Positions 43,461-52,595 are shown, counted from the stretch's first letter. The stretch: DNA of 64,000 bases from Methylobacter marinus A45 (GCF_000383855.1 NZ_KB912877.1:3057579-3121578); one strand, 5' to 3'. Numbers and translations are program-made. Notes: generated by a model from the sequence alone, not told the origin.

Positions 43461-44598
43461 CACGCAAGGCCTGCGGGTCCGGCTGACACAGGATCAGCCC
43501 ATACCGCTCGATATCGACCTGTACTGCCGGCCCGGCGAGGTGCTGGCGCTGGTCGGGCCATCCGGCAGTGGCAAGACCACCGTGCTGCGCGCCATTGCCG
43601 GGCTCCATCATCCCGAGCACGGCTCGGTCGGCTGCCAGGACGAAGTCTGGATGGACAGCGCCAGGGATATCTATCTTGACGCGCATCAGCGCAAAGTGGG
43701 CCTGGTTTTTCAGCATTACGCGCTGTTTCCGCATTTTACCGCCCTCGGCAATGTGCTGGAGGCGTTGACGCACCTGCCCAAGCCTCAGCGCCATGAACGG
43801 GCCCGGGCCTTATTAAGGCGCGTGCATCTGGGTGGGTTGGACGACCGCTATCCGCGTGAGTTGTCCGGCGGCCAGCAGCAGCGCGTCGCCGTCGCCAGGG
43901 CGCTGGCCAGGGAGCCCAAAGTGCTGCTGCTCGATGAGCCGTTCTCGGCCGTCGATCAGGTCACGCGGCGGCGTTTATACCGTGAACTCAATGAACTGCG
44001 CCGCTCCCTGTCCATGCCCATCGTTCTGGTCACGCACGATCTGGAAGAGGCGACCTTGCTGGCCGACCGCTTATGCCTGCTGCACAGGGGCGTGACCCTG
44101 CAGGCCGGGACGCCCCTGGAAGTGGCCGCGCGCCCGGTCAGCGCGCTGGTTTGCCGGCTGATGGACCAGCAGAACCTGTTTACCGGCCAAGTCATGAGCC
44201 ACGATCCGCAAAACCGGATCACCCGGCTGCGCTGGCGAGGCCTGATCCTGGAAGCGCGTTACCAGCCCGAATACGCCGTGCAACAGCGCGTATGCTGGAT
44301 GATCCAGTCGGCCAACGTGCTGCTGCACCGGCGCGGCCGCCATTCCAACGGCGACCGCGAGAACCCGCTGTCGGGCACTATCGTCGAATACATGGTGCTG
44401 GGCGAGCATGTCAGCGTCCTGGTCCAGGTGGACAGGCAGCTCAGGATCAATCTCGCCATGACCGTGCCCTTGCATGTGGCCAGGCGCAACGCGCTGGCCT
44501 ATGGCGAGCAAGTGACCGTTTCGCTGCTGGCCGACGGCATTCACCTGATGCCGTTTGAAAAACTGCGCGGGGACAGGGCGGGCGAGGATCTGGTGTGA
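43453..44598 (+). CDS. modC: Molybdate ABC transporter ATPase ModC
   Basis: 381 residues. Walker A GPSGSGKTTVLR near 36, signature LSGGQQQRVAVARAL near 135, Walker B VLLLDEPFSAVD and the switch His in LVTHDLEEATLLAD. The C-terminal part (about 290-370) is a TOBE/Mop domain (LSGTIVEYMVLGEHVSVLVQ) that binds molybdate for trans-inhibition. No ModE site could be identified upstream of modA. Confidence 0.94.
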   Translation: MADTQGLRVRLTQDQPIPLDIDLYCRPGEVLALVGPSGSGKTTVLRAIAGLHHPEHGSVGCQDEVWMDSARDIYLDAHQRKVGLVFQHYALFPHFTALGNVLEALTHLPKPQRHERARALLRRVHLGGLDDRYPRELSGGQQQRVAVARALAREPKVLLLDEPFSAVDQVTRRRLYRELNELRRSLSMPIVLVTHDLEEATLLADRLCLLHRGVTLQAGTPLEVAARPVSALVCRLMDQQNLFTGQVMSHDPQNRITRLRWRGLILEARYQPEYAVQQRVCWMIQSANVLLHRRGRHSNGDRENPLSGTIVEYMVLGEHVSVLVQVDRQLRINLAMTVPLHVARRNALAYGEQVTVSLLADGIHLMPFEKLRGDRAGEDLV

Positions 44599-44807
44599 CC
44601 AGGCGGTTGCTGGCGACAGTAGAACCAAACTATCTTGTATTTACCTGATCTTGCATCGGTTTGACACCAACTTGCCGAAGGTTCCGGCATAATAGAACCA
44701 TTGCCGCATTGGACTTTCAGGCCGATACCATGCAAAACATCACCAAAATCCGCCGCCATTTTCTGACGCCGGCGCCTATGCCCTGCTTAAAATAAACTGA
44801 CAGGATC

Positions 44808-45844
44808 ATGTTGAAGTCAGGAAAAACCGCATTATGGTTGAGCTTGTCGCTGCTGCCGGGCTGCATGGTCGGTCCGGATTACCGGCCGCCGCAAACCGAT
44901 TTGCCGGCCGCCTGGAGCCAGTCCTTGACCGGCGCTGCAGCAGCCGACACGGCGGATATCAGCAGTTGGTGGCGGACCTTCAATGATCCCGTCCTGTCCG
45001 AGCTAATCGAAAAAGCCCAACTCGGCAACCGGGAGCTGCGGCAAGCCGAGGGCAGGGTGCGCGAGGCGCGGGCGCGCCGGCAGCTGGCGCAGGCCAATCT
45101 GTGGCCGACTTCCTCGCTCGGCGCCTCGGCCAGCAAAAGCGGCAGCAGCAAGGAAGCCGGCTTCAGAGCGGGGGCGACCGGCATCGGCATGACCTACGAA
45201 ATGTACAGCTACAGCCTGGGTGCCAGCTGGGAACTGGACCTTTTTGGCAAACAGCGCCGGGCCATCGAGTCCGCCGATGCGTCGGAACAGGCGGCGCGGG
45301 AAGATTTGCGCGATGTCCTGGTGAGCCTGTACGCGGAAGCGGCATTGAATTACGTCGATCTGCGCAGTCTGCAGAAGCGCCTGCGCATCACCGAAGCCAA
45401 TCTGGCCGCGCAAAGCGAAACTTACGACATTGCCCGCTGGCGCCAGATGGCCGGCCTAACCACCCAGCTGGATGTCGACCAGGCCAAATTGGCCATGGAA
45501 AACACCCGCGCCGAGCTGCCCAATCTGGGCAGTTCCCTGGCGCAGGCCAAACACAATCTCGCCCTGCTGCTGGGCCTGCAGCCGGCCGCCCTCGACGCGC
45601 TGCTGGATCAAACCGCGCCTATCCCCGCGGCAATCGGCGGCATTGCCACCGGCATCCCCGCCGATGTGTTGCGACAGCGGCCCGACGTGCGGCGCGCCGA
45701 GCGCCAACTGGCGGCGCAGACCGCTCAGATCGGCGTCGCCCCGTGGCCTTTGCCTTTTCGGCCTCGGTCGGCGTTATCTTCGGCTTCATGCCGGCCCGCA
45801 AGGCGGCGCGTATGGACCCGATCGAGGCGCTGCGGCATGAATAG
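44808..45844 (+). pseudogene. Efflux outer-membrane lipoprotein (NodT/OprM type) fused by deletion to the end of a MacB permease
   Basis: The frame from 44808 begins as an RND-type outer-membrane factor: lipobox LSLLPGCMVGPDYRPP, then [20 protein letters not shown] and [20 protein letters not shown]. Similarity stops after AQIGVA at about 45740, some 311 codons in, where about 150 more are expected. From 45740 the +1 frame reads [20 protein letters not shown] then [14 protein letters not shown] and stops at 45844, the exact C-terminus of MacB-type ABC permeases. A deletion has thus joined the two, removing most of a MacAB-TolC-like operon. The remaining OMF reading continues in the wrong frame to 45857. 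Confidence 0.85.
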
Positions 45845-45857
45845 TCGTTCAGGTTAG

Positions 45858-46025
45858 GGTACCTAAGTTGCAATGTAGGTGCGAATTCATTCGCACTATT
45901 CGCACGCTATGAATACTCTACTAATTTTACTCGTCAGAACAAGACTGACTATAGAGCCGGGAACATGCTATAACAAACATATTTGCCGACGGCGGAATTA
46001 AAGTAGAGACATTGAGGTATTGAAG
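45858..46025. repeat. Intergenic region with R3 half-repeat at 45875-45896
   Basis: gtaggtgcgaattcattcgc matches the left arm of the 36856 palindrome; the right arm is missing. No terminator seen. Confidence 0.5.
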
Positions 46026-46427
46026 ATGTTAACAATCAACAGGTTTTCAGCCATGCTGGCCGTTTCTGTCATGGCGCTTGGCATAGGGCTTGAAGCGCAA
46101 GCCCATCCTAGGGACGGGTACTACTTCGGCCGTTATCACCGTCATCCGGGGTTCAGCTTTTATTTTGGCGTGCCGTTATATCCCAGACCGTATTCTTATC
46201 CCTATTACTATCCTTATTCCCCTTATTATCCTTATTATCCGCCTGAAATCGTCAGGGTTCCGGTCAGTCCGCCGGTCTATATCGAGCGCGCCAAGCCGCA
46301 GCCGGCACAGCCGCTTCCGCCAGGGTATTGGTATTATTGCAGCGATCCGGAAGGCTATTACCCTTACGTCAAGGAATGCCCGTCCGGCTGGCGGCAGGTC
46401 GATCCGATACCACCATCGCCCAGATAG
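46026..46427 (+). CDS. Secreted Tyr/Pro-rich protein
   Basis: 133 residues from ATG 46026, GAGG 8 bases upstream. Signal peptide MLTINRFSAMLAVSVMALGI...AQAH. The mature part has YPRPYSYPYYYPYSPYYPYY and a C-terminal domain with two Cys and PPGYWYYCSDPEGYYPYVKE. Proteins of this type occur widely in Gammaproteobacteria; function unknown. It is followed 13 bases later by a glycine-zipper lipoprotein. Confidence 0.78.
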   Translation: MLTINRFSAMLAVSVMALGIGLEAQAHPRDGYYFGRYHRHPGFSFYFGVPLYPRPYSYPYYYPYSPYYPYYPPEIVRVPVSPPVYIERAKPQPAQPLPPGYWYYCSDPEGYYPYVKECPSGWRQVDPIPPSPR

Positions 46428-46440
46428 CAGGAGAGCCAAC

Positions 46441-46962
46441 ATGAAATATCAGAAAAGTTTTTCAGGATTCATCTTCGTGGCAGGACTGGCCGGTTGTGCG
46501 TATATGCCGACTGGGCCCAGTGTCATGGTGTTACCCGGCACCGGGATGTCGTTCCAACAATTTCGCCAGGATGATACGCTTTGCCGGCAATATGCGTATG
46601 GGCAGGTGGGCGGCAGAACCGCTAATCAGGCCGCGGTGGACAGCCAGGTCGGCAGCACCATTGTCGGCTCGGCGCTCGGAGCCGCTGCCGGAGCGGCAAT
46701 AGGCGGCGGCGAGGGCGCGGCAATAGGCGCGGGAACCGGTATGGTGGCCGGCGGTCTGGTAGGGACGGAAGAAGGCCGAAGAGCCGGCTATGCTACCCAG
46801 CGAGACTACGATAATGCTTATATCCAGTGTATGTACGCCAACGGGCATCGTGTGCCGGTATCCGGACAATTCATCTACGAAGACCAGGCCACGGAGCCCG
46901 GGCCGTCCATCCGGGTTCCTCCGCCTCCGGAGGGCACGCCGCCGCCTCCACCCAGCAGATGA
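46441..46962 (+). CDS. Glycine-zipper lipoprotein
   Basis: 173 residues from ATG 46441, with GGAGAG upstream. Lipobox VAGLAGCAYMP. The central region VGSALGAAAGAAIGGGEGAA-IGAGTGMVAGGLVG is a glycine zipper that should insert or oligomerise in a membrane, and the C-terminus is Pro-rich. Likely an outer-membrane component paired with the preceding secreted protein. Function unknown. Confidence 0.8.
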   Translation: MKYQKSFSGFIFVAGLAGCAYMPTGPSVMVLPGTGMSFQQFRQDDTLCRQYAYGQVGGRTANQAAVDSQVGSTIVGSALGAAAGAAIGGGEGAAIGAGTGMVAGGLVGTEEGRRAGYATQRDYDNAYIQCMYANGHRVPVSGQFIYEDQATEPGPSIRVPPPPEGTPPPPPSR

Positions 46963-47167
46963 AAAAGGAAGCAAGAGGCATGCATTTGCCATGTCTCTTG
47001 TTCAGCCGGTTTCAGAATATGGCACCTCAGCAGATTAATGCGTAAGGGACTTGCCCTCTGCGTATCGTATTAATCTAAGGATCTTTATATTCTAAATTTT
47101 AAAAGTCGCTTTCGGCCGATAGCGACGGGAAAAGTTATTCAAGCCCCCTAAAAATGACATTCCCTTT

Positions 47168-48583
47168 ATGAAAATAATGATTAACTCAATGGTAAAAACA
47201 CTATCAAGGTTGTCAAGGGTCGGTTGGCTGCTTGTTCTGCTATCCGTAACTCACTTGGTTCAAGCACAGGATGTATCGGATTTGTTAACGAGCGATACTG
47301 CGCCCAAGAGTACCTCTGAGCCAGATAAGGTTATCGACGTCGACCATTCAAAACAAAACGATAGAAAAATCGAAAAACGGTTGCGGCAGATTTTTTCAGA
47401 AATGGATGATTTAAAAGACGTAAAAGCATCTGTCAGTAATGGTGTAGTCACTTTGCAAGGAATGGTGGATTCCAAAGCAGCGGAAAATAAAGCCGTGGAT
47501 TTCGCCAAACAAATAGAAAATGTTGTCGAAGTTGAGAATCGGCTAATCGTCAGCCACAGCCTCGAAAAGCGTCTACAAAAAACCATGGTTAAAATGACAG
47601 CGCTTGGAGAGCAATTAATCGCCGGACTTCCCTTGTTTTTGCTGGCCTTACTGGTGATTTTCCTATTCTGGATCTTGGGCGGATGGATCTCGAAACGCCA
47701 AGGTTTCTTTCGTCACATCAGTATTAACTTTTTCATTTCCGATTTATTGGGCAAACTCACCCATCTGATTTTCATCGTTGTCGGCATTGTCTTCGCCCTC
47801 AACTTACTGGATGCAACGGCGCTACTGGGCACCATTCTGGGCGCCGCTGGCATTTTCGGGTTAGCGGTTGGTTTTGCCGTGCGGGATACCGTGGAAAACT
47901 TTATTGCCAGTATCTTGCTGAGCATCCGAAATCCGTTTGAAGTTAATGAGTTTGTCGATATTGACGGTCAGCAAGGCAATGTCGCGCGCCTGACCTCGCG
48001 CGCCACTATTTTGATTTCGCCGGACGGCAATCATATCCGCATTCCCAACTCGACGGTCTACAAGGCCGTGATCACGAACTTCACCCGCAATCCTGAAAGG
48101 CGGTTTCAGTTCGATCTCGGTATAGCGACGGATCAGGATCTTTCTAAAGCCCAAAGCCTGGCACTGGCTACACTTAAAAAAGTACCGGGCATTCTAAGTG
48201 AGCCTAAGCCTCAAGCCATTATCCATGAGTTGGGCGATTCAAATGTAGTCATACGCATTTTTAATTGGGTTAATCAAAGGGATTATGATTTATTAAAAGT
48301 GCGCAGTGAAGCAATAAAATCGGTGAAAAAAGCCTTTGATGAGGCAAAAATCATTATGCCGAATCCGATTTACGACCTCAGACTTTCTCATGAAAAAGAC
48401 AGGGTGTCGGAAGAATTTCATGAAAAAACCGAACCGGCCATACCCGTAAGCGCCCATGACATTGATCTGCAATCCGATGAAGTTAAAGACATAACAGCTG
48501 ATCATACTGTCGAAAAACAGGTGGCGAAGGAAAATGTAAAGGACAACACTGAAAATCTTCTGGGTCCGAATGCGCCTGAGTAA
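47168..48583 (+). CDS. Mechanosensitive channel (MscS type) with BON domain
   Basis: 471 residues. A signal-like segment (about 15-35) is followed by a BON domain (about 68-125: IEKRLRQIFSEMDDLKDVKA...AVDFAKQIENVVEVENRLIV). Then transmembrane helices (about 150-175, 190-220, 225-245), with TM3 AAGIFGLAVGFAVRDTVENF lining the pore and the MscS beta domain VDIDGQQGNVARLTSRATIL. It opens on membrane tension. The BON domain probably sits in the periplasm and binds envelope lipids. The C-terminus is acidic and disordered. Confidence 0.88.
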   Translation: MKIMINSMVKTLSRLSRVGWLLVLLSVTHLVQAQDVSDLLTSDTAPKSTSEPDKVIDVDHSKQNDRKIEKRLRQIFSEMDDLKDVKASVSNGVVTLQGMVDSKAAENKAVDFAKQIENVVEVENRLIVSHSLEKRLQKTMVKMTALGEQLIAGLPLFLLALLVIFLFWILGGWISKRQGFFRHISINFFISDLLGKLTHLIFIVVGIVFALNLLDATALLGTILGAAGIFGLAVGFAVRDTVENFIASILLSIRNPFEVNEFVDIDGQQGNVARLTSRATILISPDGNHIRIPNSTVYKAVITNFTRNPERRFQFDLGIATDQDLSKAQSLALATLKKVPGILSEPKPQAIIHELGDSNVVIRIFNWVNQRDYDLLKVRSEAIKSVKKAFDEAKIIMPNPIYDLRLSHEKDRVSEEFHEKTEPAIPVSAHDIDLQSDEVKDITADHTVEKQVAKENVKDNTENLLGPNAPE

Positions 48584-48683
48584 ATGGGACCGCTAATTGG
48601 CAGGGATCATTTCCTATCCCTGTCGTTTGAGGCCTTCATGTTTATGCTTAAAATTGATGCCATTAGTCAAAGCCCCACATCCT

Positions 48684-49988
48684 TCAACCAACTTCCTGAA
48701 TCAATCGCGCAACTAGCCCGACCGGATGCATGACTGCCACCGGCGGCGCTAACCGGCCGGCGCCGGCCGCCAGATGCAGGGCGCAGCCGATGTTGGAGGT
48801 GACCAGCAGGTCAGCGCCGCTGATGTGCAGGTGCTCGATTTTTTCGGCGCCGAGAGGACCGGCTATGTGCGGGTGGGTTAGCATGTGCGTGCCGCCGGCG
48901 CCGCAGCAGACGGCGTTGTCGGCCAGCGGCGCCAGGTCGATGTCCGGGATGCGTGCCAGCAGATCGTAAACGGCCTGCTGGTTTTTCAGCTGGTTGCGCT
49001 GGCTGCAGGGTTCGTGCACGGCGACGGTTTTGGGATAGGCCAGAAGCGGCGTTTTATCGGGCCAGTGCCGGTTGACAAAGTCGGTGATGTCGAACAGCTG
49101 GTTATTGAAAAAATCGAGCTCTTCGTCATCGAAATCGTCGATGCTCAGTTGTTCGTATTCGCTCAGCATCAGGCCGCAGGCGCTGGCCGTATAGACGATG
49201 GCGTCGACATCCAGCGAATTGAACACGCCGATATTGCGCCAGGCCATCCGGGCCGCCGTTTCGGCGTGGCCCCGGTGCTGGTGTATGGCGCCGCAGCAGT
49301 TCTGCTGCTCGGGAACGATCACGTCGAAGCCGATCCGGTTCAACACGCGTATGGCGGCCAGCGCCGTGGCCTTGTCGAAACTTTCGGCGATGCAGCCGGT
49401 AAACAAGGCCACGCTGCCGCGCCGGTCGGCAGGGGTCAGATAAAACGGCTCCAGCGGCGCGGCATCGATGGCCGGCAGCAGGGATTCATAGGCTTGCAGT
49501 TTTAAAGCCGACAACAGCCCGGATTTGCGCAGCAGGGCTTGCAGGCCCGAGCGCTGATAAAAACCGAGCAGCCGGCTGATCACGCGCAGCCGGGGCTTGT
49601 GCTCGATCAGCGCCAGCGATAGTTTTTCAAGGCGTTTGGTCCAGCGCGCGGGCTTGACCGTGTCGGCGAGCTTTTGCCGGCTCTGGTCCAGCAGTTGTCC
49701 GTAAGCCATCTTGCTGGGGCAGACGGTCTCGCAGGCCCGACATTGAAGGCAGTTGTTCAGATGCTTCAGGTCTTCATCGGAAGGCGCGGCGGACTGGTTG
49801 AGGATCTTGTCGATGGTGCGTATGCGGCGGCGCGGCGATTCTTCGTCGATACGGTCGATTCTGAAGGTCGGGCAGTGGCTGACACACTGGCCGCAGCGCA
49901 TGCAATCGCCAGCCTCGGGAATGTACAAGCCATCCTGCTGATATACGGCGTCAGTGCCGAATCCGTCATCTTCGAAAAATTCCAGCAT
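48684..49988 (-). CDS. GlcF/heterodisulfide-reductase-like iron-sulfur protein, last gene of a nif-linked operon
   Basis: 434 residues. Two [4Fe-4S] motifs at the start: CMRCGQCVSHCPTF and CLQCRACETVCPSKMAYG. Two CCG domains follow: TGCIAESF...QQNCCGAIHQHRGH and HEPCSQRN...NAVCCGAGGTHML. This is the layout of glycolate oxidase subunit GlcF and HdrD/LutA relatives. No glcD/E is adjacent; it starts 2 bases after a protein of unknown function in the nif-linked operon. It could pass electrons between a ferredoxin and a quinone or thiol, inference only. Confidence 0.87.
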   Translation of the reverse strand: MLEFFEDDGFGTDAVYQQDGLYIPEAGDCMRCGQCVSHCPTFRIDRIDEESPRRRIRTIDKILNQSAAPSDEDLKHLNNCLQCRACETVCPSKMAYGQLLDQSRQKLADTVKPARWTKRLEKLSLALIEHKPRLRVISRLLGFYQRSGLQALLRKSGLLSALKLQAYESLLPAIDAAPLEPFYLTPADRRGSVALFTGCIAESFDKATALAAIRVLNRIGFDVIVPEQQNCCGAIHQHRGHAETAARMAWRNIGVFNSLDVDAIVYTASACGLMLSEYEQLSIDDFDDEELDFFNNQLFDITDFVNRHWPDKTPLLAYPKTVAVHEPCSQRNQLKNQQAVYDLLARIPDIDLAPLADNAVCCGAGGTHMLTHPHIAGPLGAEKIEHLHISGADLLVTSNIGCALHLAAGAGRLAPPVAVMHPVGLVARLIQEVG

Positions 49989-49990
49989 GT

Positions 49991-50428
49991 TTACGACTCC
50001 ATGATGAAGGCATAGGCCCGGCGCAGCAGTTCCATTTCGGTCGGCGACTGGCCTCTTAACTGGGTCAGGGTCCTGAACTGGCAGCCTTTGCTTTCCACCA
50101 GTTGATGCGGCGGGTCCAGCAGGTCGAAGCGGGCCAGGTAAACGGTAATGATGCCGCCCGGCGTCTCGATCCGTTCGCGGTAGCCGGCCTCGGCTTTCAG
50201 CAGGTGAGTCGGCAGATCCAGGGCGGTGCCGACCGCCTGCACGACGGCGGCCGGATGCGTGCTGACCACATCATGCTCCAGTTCTTCCGATTCCAGTGCC
50301 GAAGACAGCAAGGGCAAAGGCGAGGGCGCGCAGACGCAGCCGTTGGCATGCTGCACGAACAGGGTCAGGGCGCTGATGGCGCCGTTGTAATACAGGATAA
50401 CGCGGTTGTTTTCGAAAGCTTCGGTCAT
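49991..50428 (-). CDS. Uncharacterised nif-linked protein, 145 residues
   Basis: Starts in ATGA overlap with the DUF364-type gene. It reads VILYYNGAISALTLFVQHAN-GCVCAPSP, then YRERIETPGGIITVYLARFD-LLDPP. Soluble, alpha/beta by appearance; the RIETPGG...YLARFDLLDPP block vaguely recalls a Nudix-like fold without a Nudix box. No family assigned. Its neighbours suggest a role in Fe-S or cofactor handling. Confidence 0.72.
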   Translation of the reverse strand: MTEAFENNRVILYYNGAISALTLFVQHANGCVCAPSPLPLLSSALESEELEHDVVSTHPAAVVQAVGTALDLPTHLLKAEAGYRERIETPGGIITVYLARFDLLDPPHQLVESKGCQFRTLTQLRGQSPTEMELLRRAYAFIMES

Positions 50429-51399
50429 GATGGCTGCGAGTGGTGGATGTCCCAGAGGTTTTTATAACTGCTGTCCATGCGCGAGAGGCGGGTGGTGATC
50501 TGAGAGAGCCGGGTAAACGCGGGATAGCGTCCGGGTCTGCTGGCGCCGTACCATGCCTCCATCGCCTGGGTCAGCTGTTCTTTTTCGGCGTAGCACTGGG
50601 CGATCTGGGCTTTCAGCCAGGCCATGCTGTTGACGGGATTCAGTTCCACGATCCGGTAATGGGCGCCGTTCTCGAAAATGCGCACCCCGCCGCCTTCGGC
50701 CGCGGTCCGGTAAAGGCTGTCCGAATTCGTCACTTCGATGCCGGCCAGATAGTCGATGCCGAAGTCGTGGAATTCCGGCAGCCACGGCACGGTCGGCCCC
50801 ATCAATACCGTGACGGCATCGCGAGCCAGTTCGGCCAGGCGCGGAAAGGTCTTGTTGATCAGTGAGCTGGCCGTGATGAAGACCCAGTCGGCATCCGGCA
50901 GCAGAAACTCGCAGGCCGGGTCGGGATAATCGCCGTGCATGGCCTGCCGCTCGATAATGTGCAGGTCGATTTGTTCGGCATAGCGCTCGATGCCCGGGTA
51001 ACGGCCGATCACCACGACTTTCTTGCCCTGCAGTTGCGGCAGGAAATGTTCGAACACGGCCAGGTTGCCCAGCCCCGGAGTCGGCTGCAGGGTCAGGCCG
51101 GCGGGTAGTTCGCGCGCGTTCAGGCTGCAATTGATCGCGGCCATGCCGACGGTGGCTTTGTAGGGCTCCCAGTCGGTAATCCAGCCGGCCAGCTCGCCCA
51201 GCGTTTTGCCGGCCAGCGTGCCGGGCCAGGCCAGGGTCCGGGTCGGCAGGCCGGGGCTCATGGCCAAGCCTAAAACGCTATCGCCGTCCCGTTGCGCCTT
51301 GCAGGCCGTCCACACCAAACCGACGGTCAATTCGGTGATGCGCGCGTTGTCGGCGGCATAATCGAGCAGCAGTTCGTAAATTCGATTCGCTTGGTTCAT
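50425..51399 (-). CDS. DUF4213/DUF364-type protein (enolase-N plus Rossmann-like)
   Basis: 324 residues. The N-terminal part (about 1-100: ITELTVGLVWTACKA...LAGWITDWEPYKATVGMAAI-NCSLNA) matches DUF4213, and the rest (about 115-265: KVVVIGRYPGIERYAEQIDL, ADWVFITASSLINKTFPRLA, VLMGPTVPWLP) matches DUF364. Such proteins sit near transition-metal uptake and cofactor genes and may bind a metal complex. Here it is in an operon of six with 2-9 base gaps. Confidence 0.8.
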   Translation of the reverse strand: MNQANRIYELLLDYAADNARITELTVGLVWTACKAQRDGDSVLGLAMSPGLPTRTLAWPGTLAGKTLGELAGWITDWEPYKATVGMAAINCSLNARELPAGLTLQPTPGLGNLAVFEHFLPQLQGKKVVVIGRYPGIERYAEQIDLHIIERQAMHGDYPDPACEFLLPDADWVFITASSLINKTFPRLAELARDAVTVLMGPTVPWLPEFHDFGIDYLAGIEVTNSDSLYRTAAEGGGVRIFENGAHYRIVELNPVNSMAWLKAQIAQCYAEKEQLTQAMEAWYGASRPGRYPAFTRLSQITTRLSRMDSSYKNLWDIHHSQPS

Positions 51400-51408
51400 G
51401 GGCTTGGC

Positions 51409-51780
51409 TCATTCCGGCATCGGCAGCAATTTGGCTTCGGCCGTGATCCTGTCCGCGCTGCCCCAGGCCGTGATGCCTTCAACGAACCATTTAGGTTTGG
51501 TCGGATGCGGCCTGACCACATCGTATTCGGCGTAAAAGGTGCCGTCGCTGTTGAATTGCAGGCTGCCGATAAGCTGCTGGCGCTGGTCGTGCCAATAACC
51601 GGCCAGGTTATGGTCGCCGGTGAACGGGTCCTTGATCAGCTCAAAGCGCGCCTGATCGAAAAACGGGTAGTGCTCGATGCTGCCGGCCGCGAAACCGAGC
51701 CGGTCGATTTCATCGCCGATCCGATCGCATATCGAGGCGCCCAGCTCGCGTTTTATCCGGATGTGCTCGTCCAGTTCCAT
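51409..51780 (-). CDS. Uncharacterised nif-linked protein, 123 residues
   Basis: 9 bases before the DUF364-type gene and 3 after the helical-repeat gene, so within the same operon. It reads AGSIEHYPFFDQARFELIKD, NLAGYWHDQRQQLIGSLQFN and DGTFYAEYDVVRPHPTKPKW: Trp- and Tyr-rich, probably a beta-barrel-like soluble fold. No cysteine cluster. No family recognised. Confidence 0.72.
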   Translation of the reverse strand: MELDEHIRIKRELGASICDRIGDEIDRLGFAAGSIEHYPFFDQARFELIKDPFTGDHNLAGYWHDQRQQLIGSLQFNSDGTFYAEYDVVRPHPTKPKWFVEGITAWGSADRITAEAKLLPMPE

Positions 51781-51783
51781 CGC

Positions 51784-52269
51784 TTACGCCTCCAGGCCGG
51801 CGGCCAGGTCCATGATCACCGAGCCGCCGGACAGGTCCTTCGGGTCCAATTGTTGCAGTTGCGACAAAATAAGCTGGCCTTCAACCAGAAGGCCCTGGCG
51901 CAATTTGATGAACGCCAGCGCCTTCAGTGTGTACAGGTAAAACAGCGAAATTTCGTTCGCGTACAAATTCCATTTTTTCGGTTCCCTGGCCAGCCTGCGA
52001 TAATCACTGGGAAAGCCGCCCTGCCTGGCCGATTCCTCAAGCCCCGACAGAGCGATGCGTTCAGCTTCAGGCAGGCGCTTCTGGTAGAAGTAGAACTTGT
52101 ACAGGGCGAAATACGTTTGCAGGCAATGCCGGTCCATGGTCTGCGCCTGGATGAACAGCGTTTCCGCGCGTTTCTGGTCGACCGAACTGGCTATGACTGC
52201 CGATTGCAGCAATTGATTGACCTCGGGCGGCATGTTCGGACTGAAGGTGATGCGTTCCCCCACGTCCAT
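51784..52269 (-). CDS. Nif-linked helical-repeat protein, paralogue of the one at 19060
   Basis: 161 residues. HCLQTYFALYKFYFYQKRLP and EISLFYLYTLKALAFIKLRQ match the same blocks of the 19060-19605 protein, although overall identity is low. TPR-like helices without Cys or metal ligands. This copy keeps its natural C-terminus (PKDLSGGSVIMDLAAGLEA). It starts 2 bases after the ferredoxin gene. Confidence 0.75.
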   Translation of the reverse strand: MDVGERITFSPNMPPEVNQLLQSAVIASSVDQKRAETLFIQAQTMDRHCLQTYFALYKFYFYQKRLPEAERIALSGLEESARQGGFPSDYRRLAREPKKWNLYANEISLFYLYTLKALAFIKLRQGLLVEGQLILSQLQQLDPKDLSGGSVIMDLAAGLEA

Positions 52270-52271
52270 GG

Positions 52272-52595
52272 CTACCAGACCTCGGCGGGCGCAATCAGGT
52301 TGGCGACAGGCTCGCCGCCCAGCAGATGCTGATCGATGATGGTTTTGACATCGGCCGGTTTGACTCTGCCGTACATGACGCCTTCGGGGTAAACCAGCAC
52401 GCTCGGTCCCATCATGCAGGGGCCCATGCAGCCGGTGTTGGTCAGCGCGATCTTTTCGAACAGGTTGCGGTTTTGTATCTCGTTCATGAATTCGTTCATG
52501 ACTTCCGCGCAGCCGCTGCTGGCGCAGGAACCGCGAGGATGGCCCTGAGGCCGGTTTTGGGTACAGACGAATACGTGTTTATCGGGTCTGGGCAT
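52272..52595 (-). CDS. Thioredoxin-like [2Fe-2S] ferredoxin
   Basis: 107 residues. The cluster cysteines are in VFVCTQNRPQGHPRGSCASS and TNTGCMGPCMMGPSVLVYPE: C-x12-C and, further on, C-x3-C, the shethna-type thioredoxin-like ferredoxin pattern. The extra Cys in ASSGCAEV is also common there. An AAGGAA box precedes the ATG. It opens the six-gene operon, though the region between it and fdxB carries a MITE-like insertion, so it may depend on read-through or its own promoter. Confidence 0.88.
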   Translation of the reverse strand: MPRPDKHVFVCTQNRPQGHPRGSCASSGCAEVMNEFMNEIQNRNLFEKIALTNTGCMGPCMMGPSVLVYPEGVMYGRVKPADVKTIIDQHLLGGEPVANLIAPAEVW

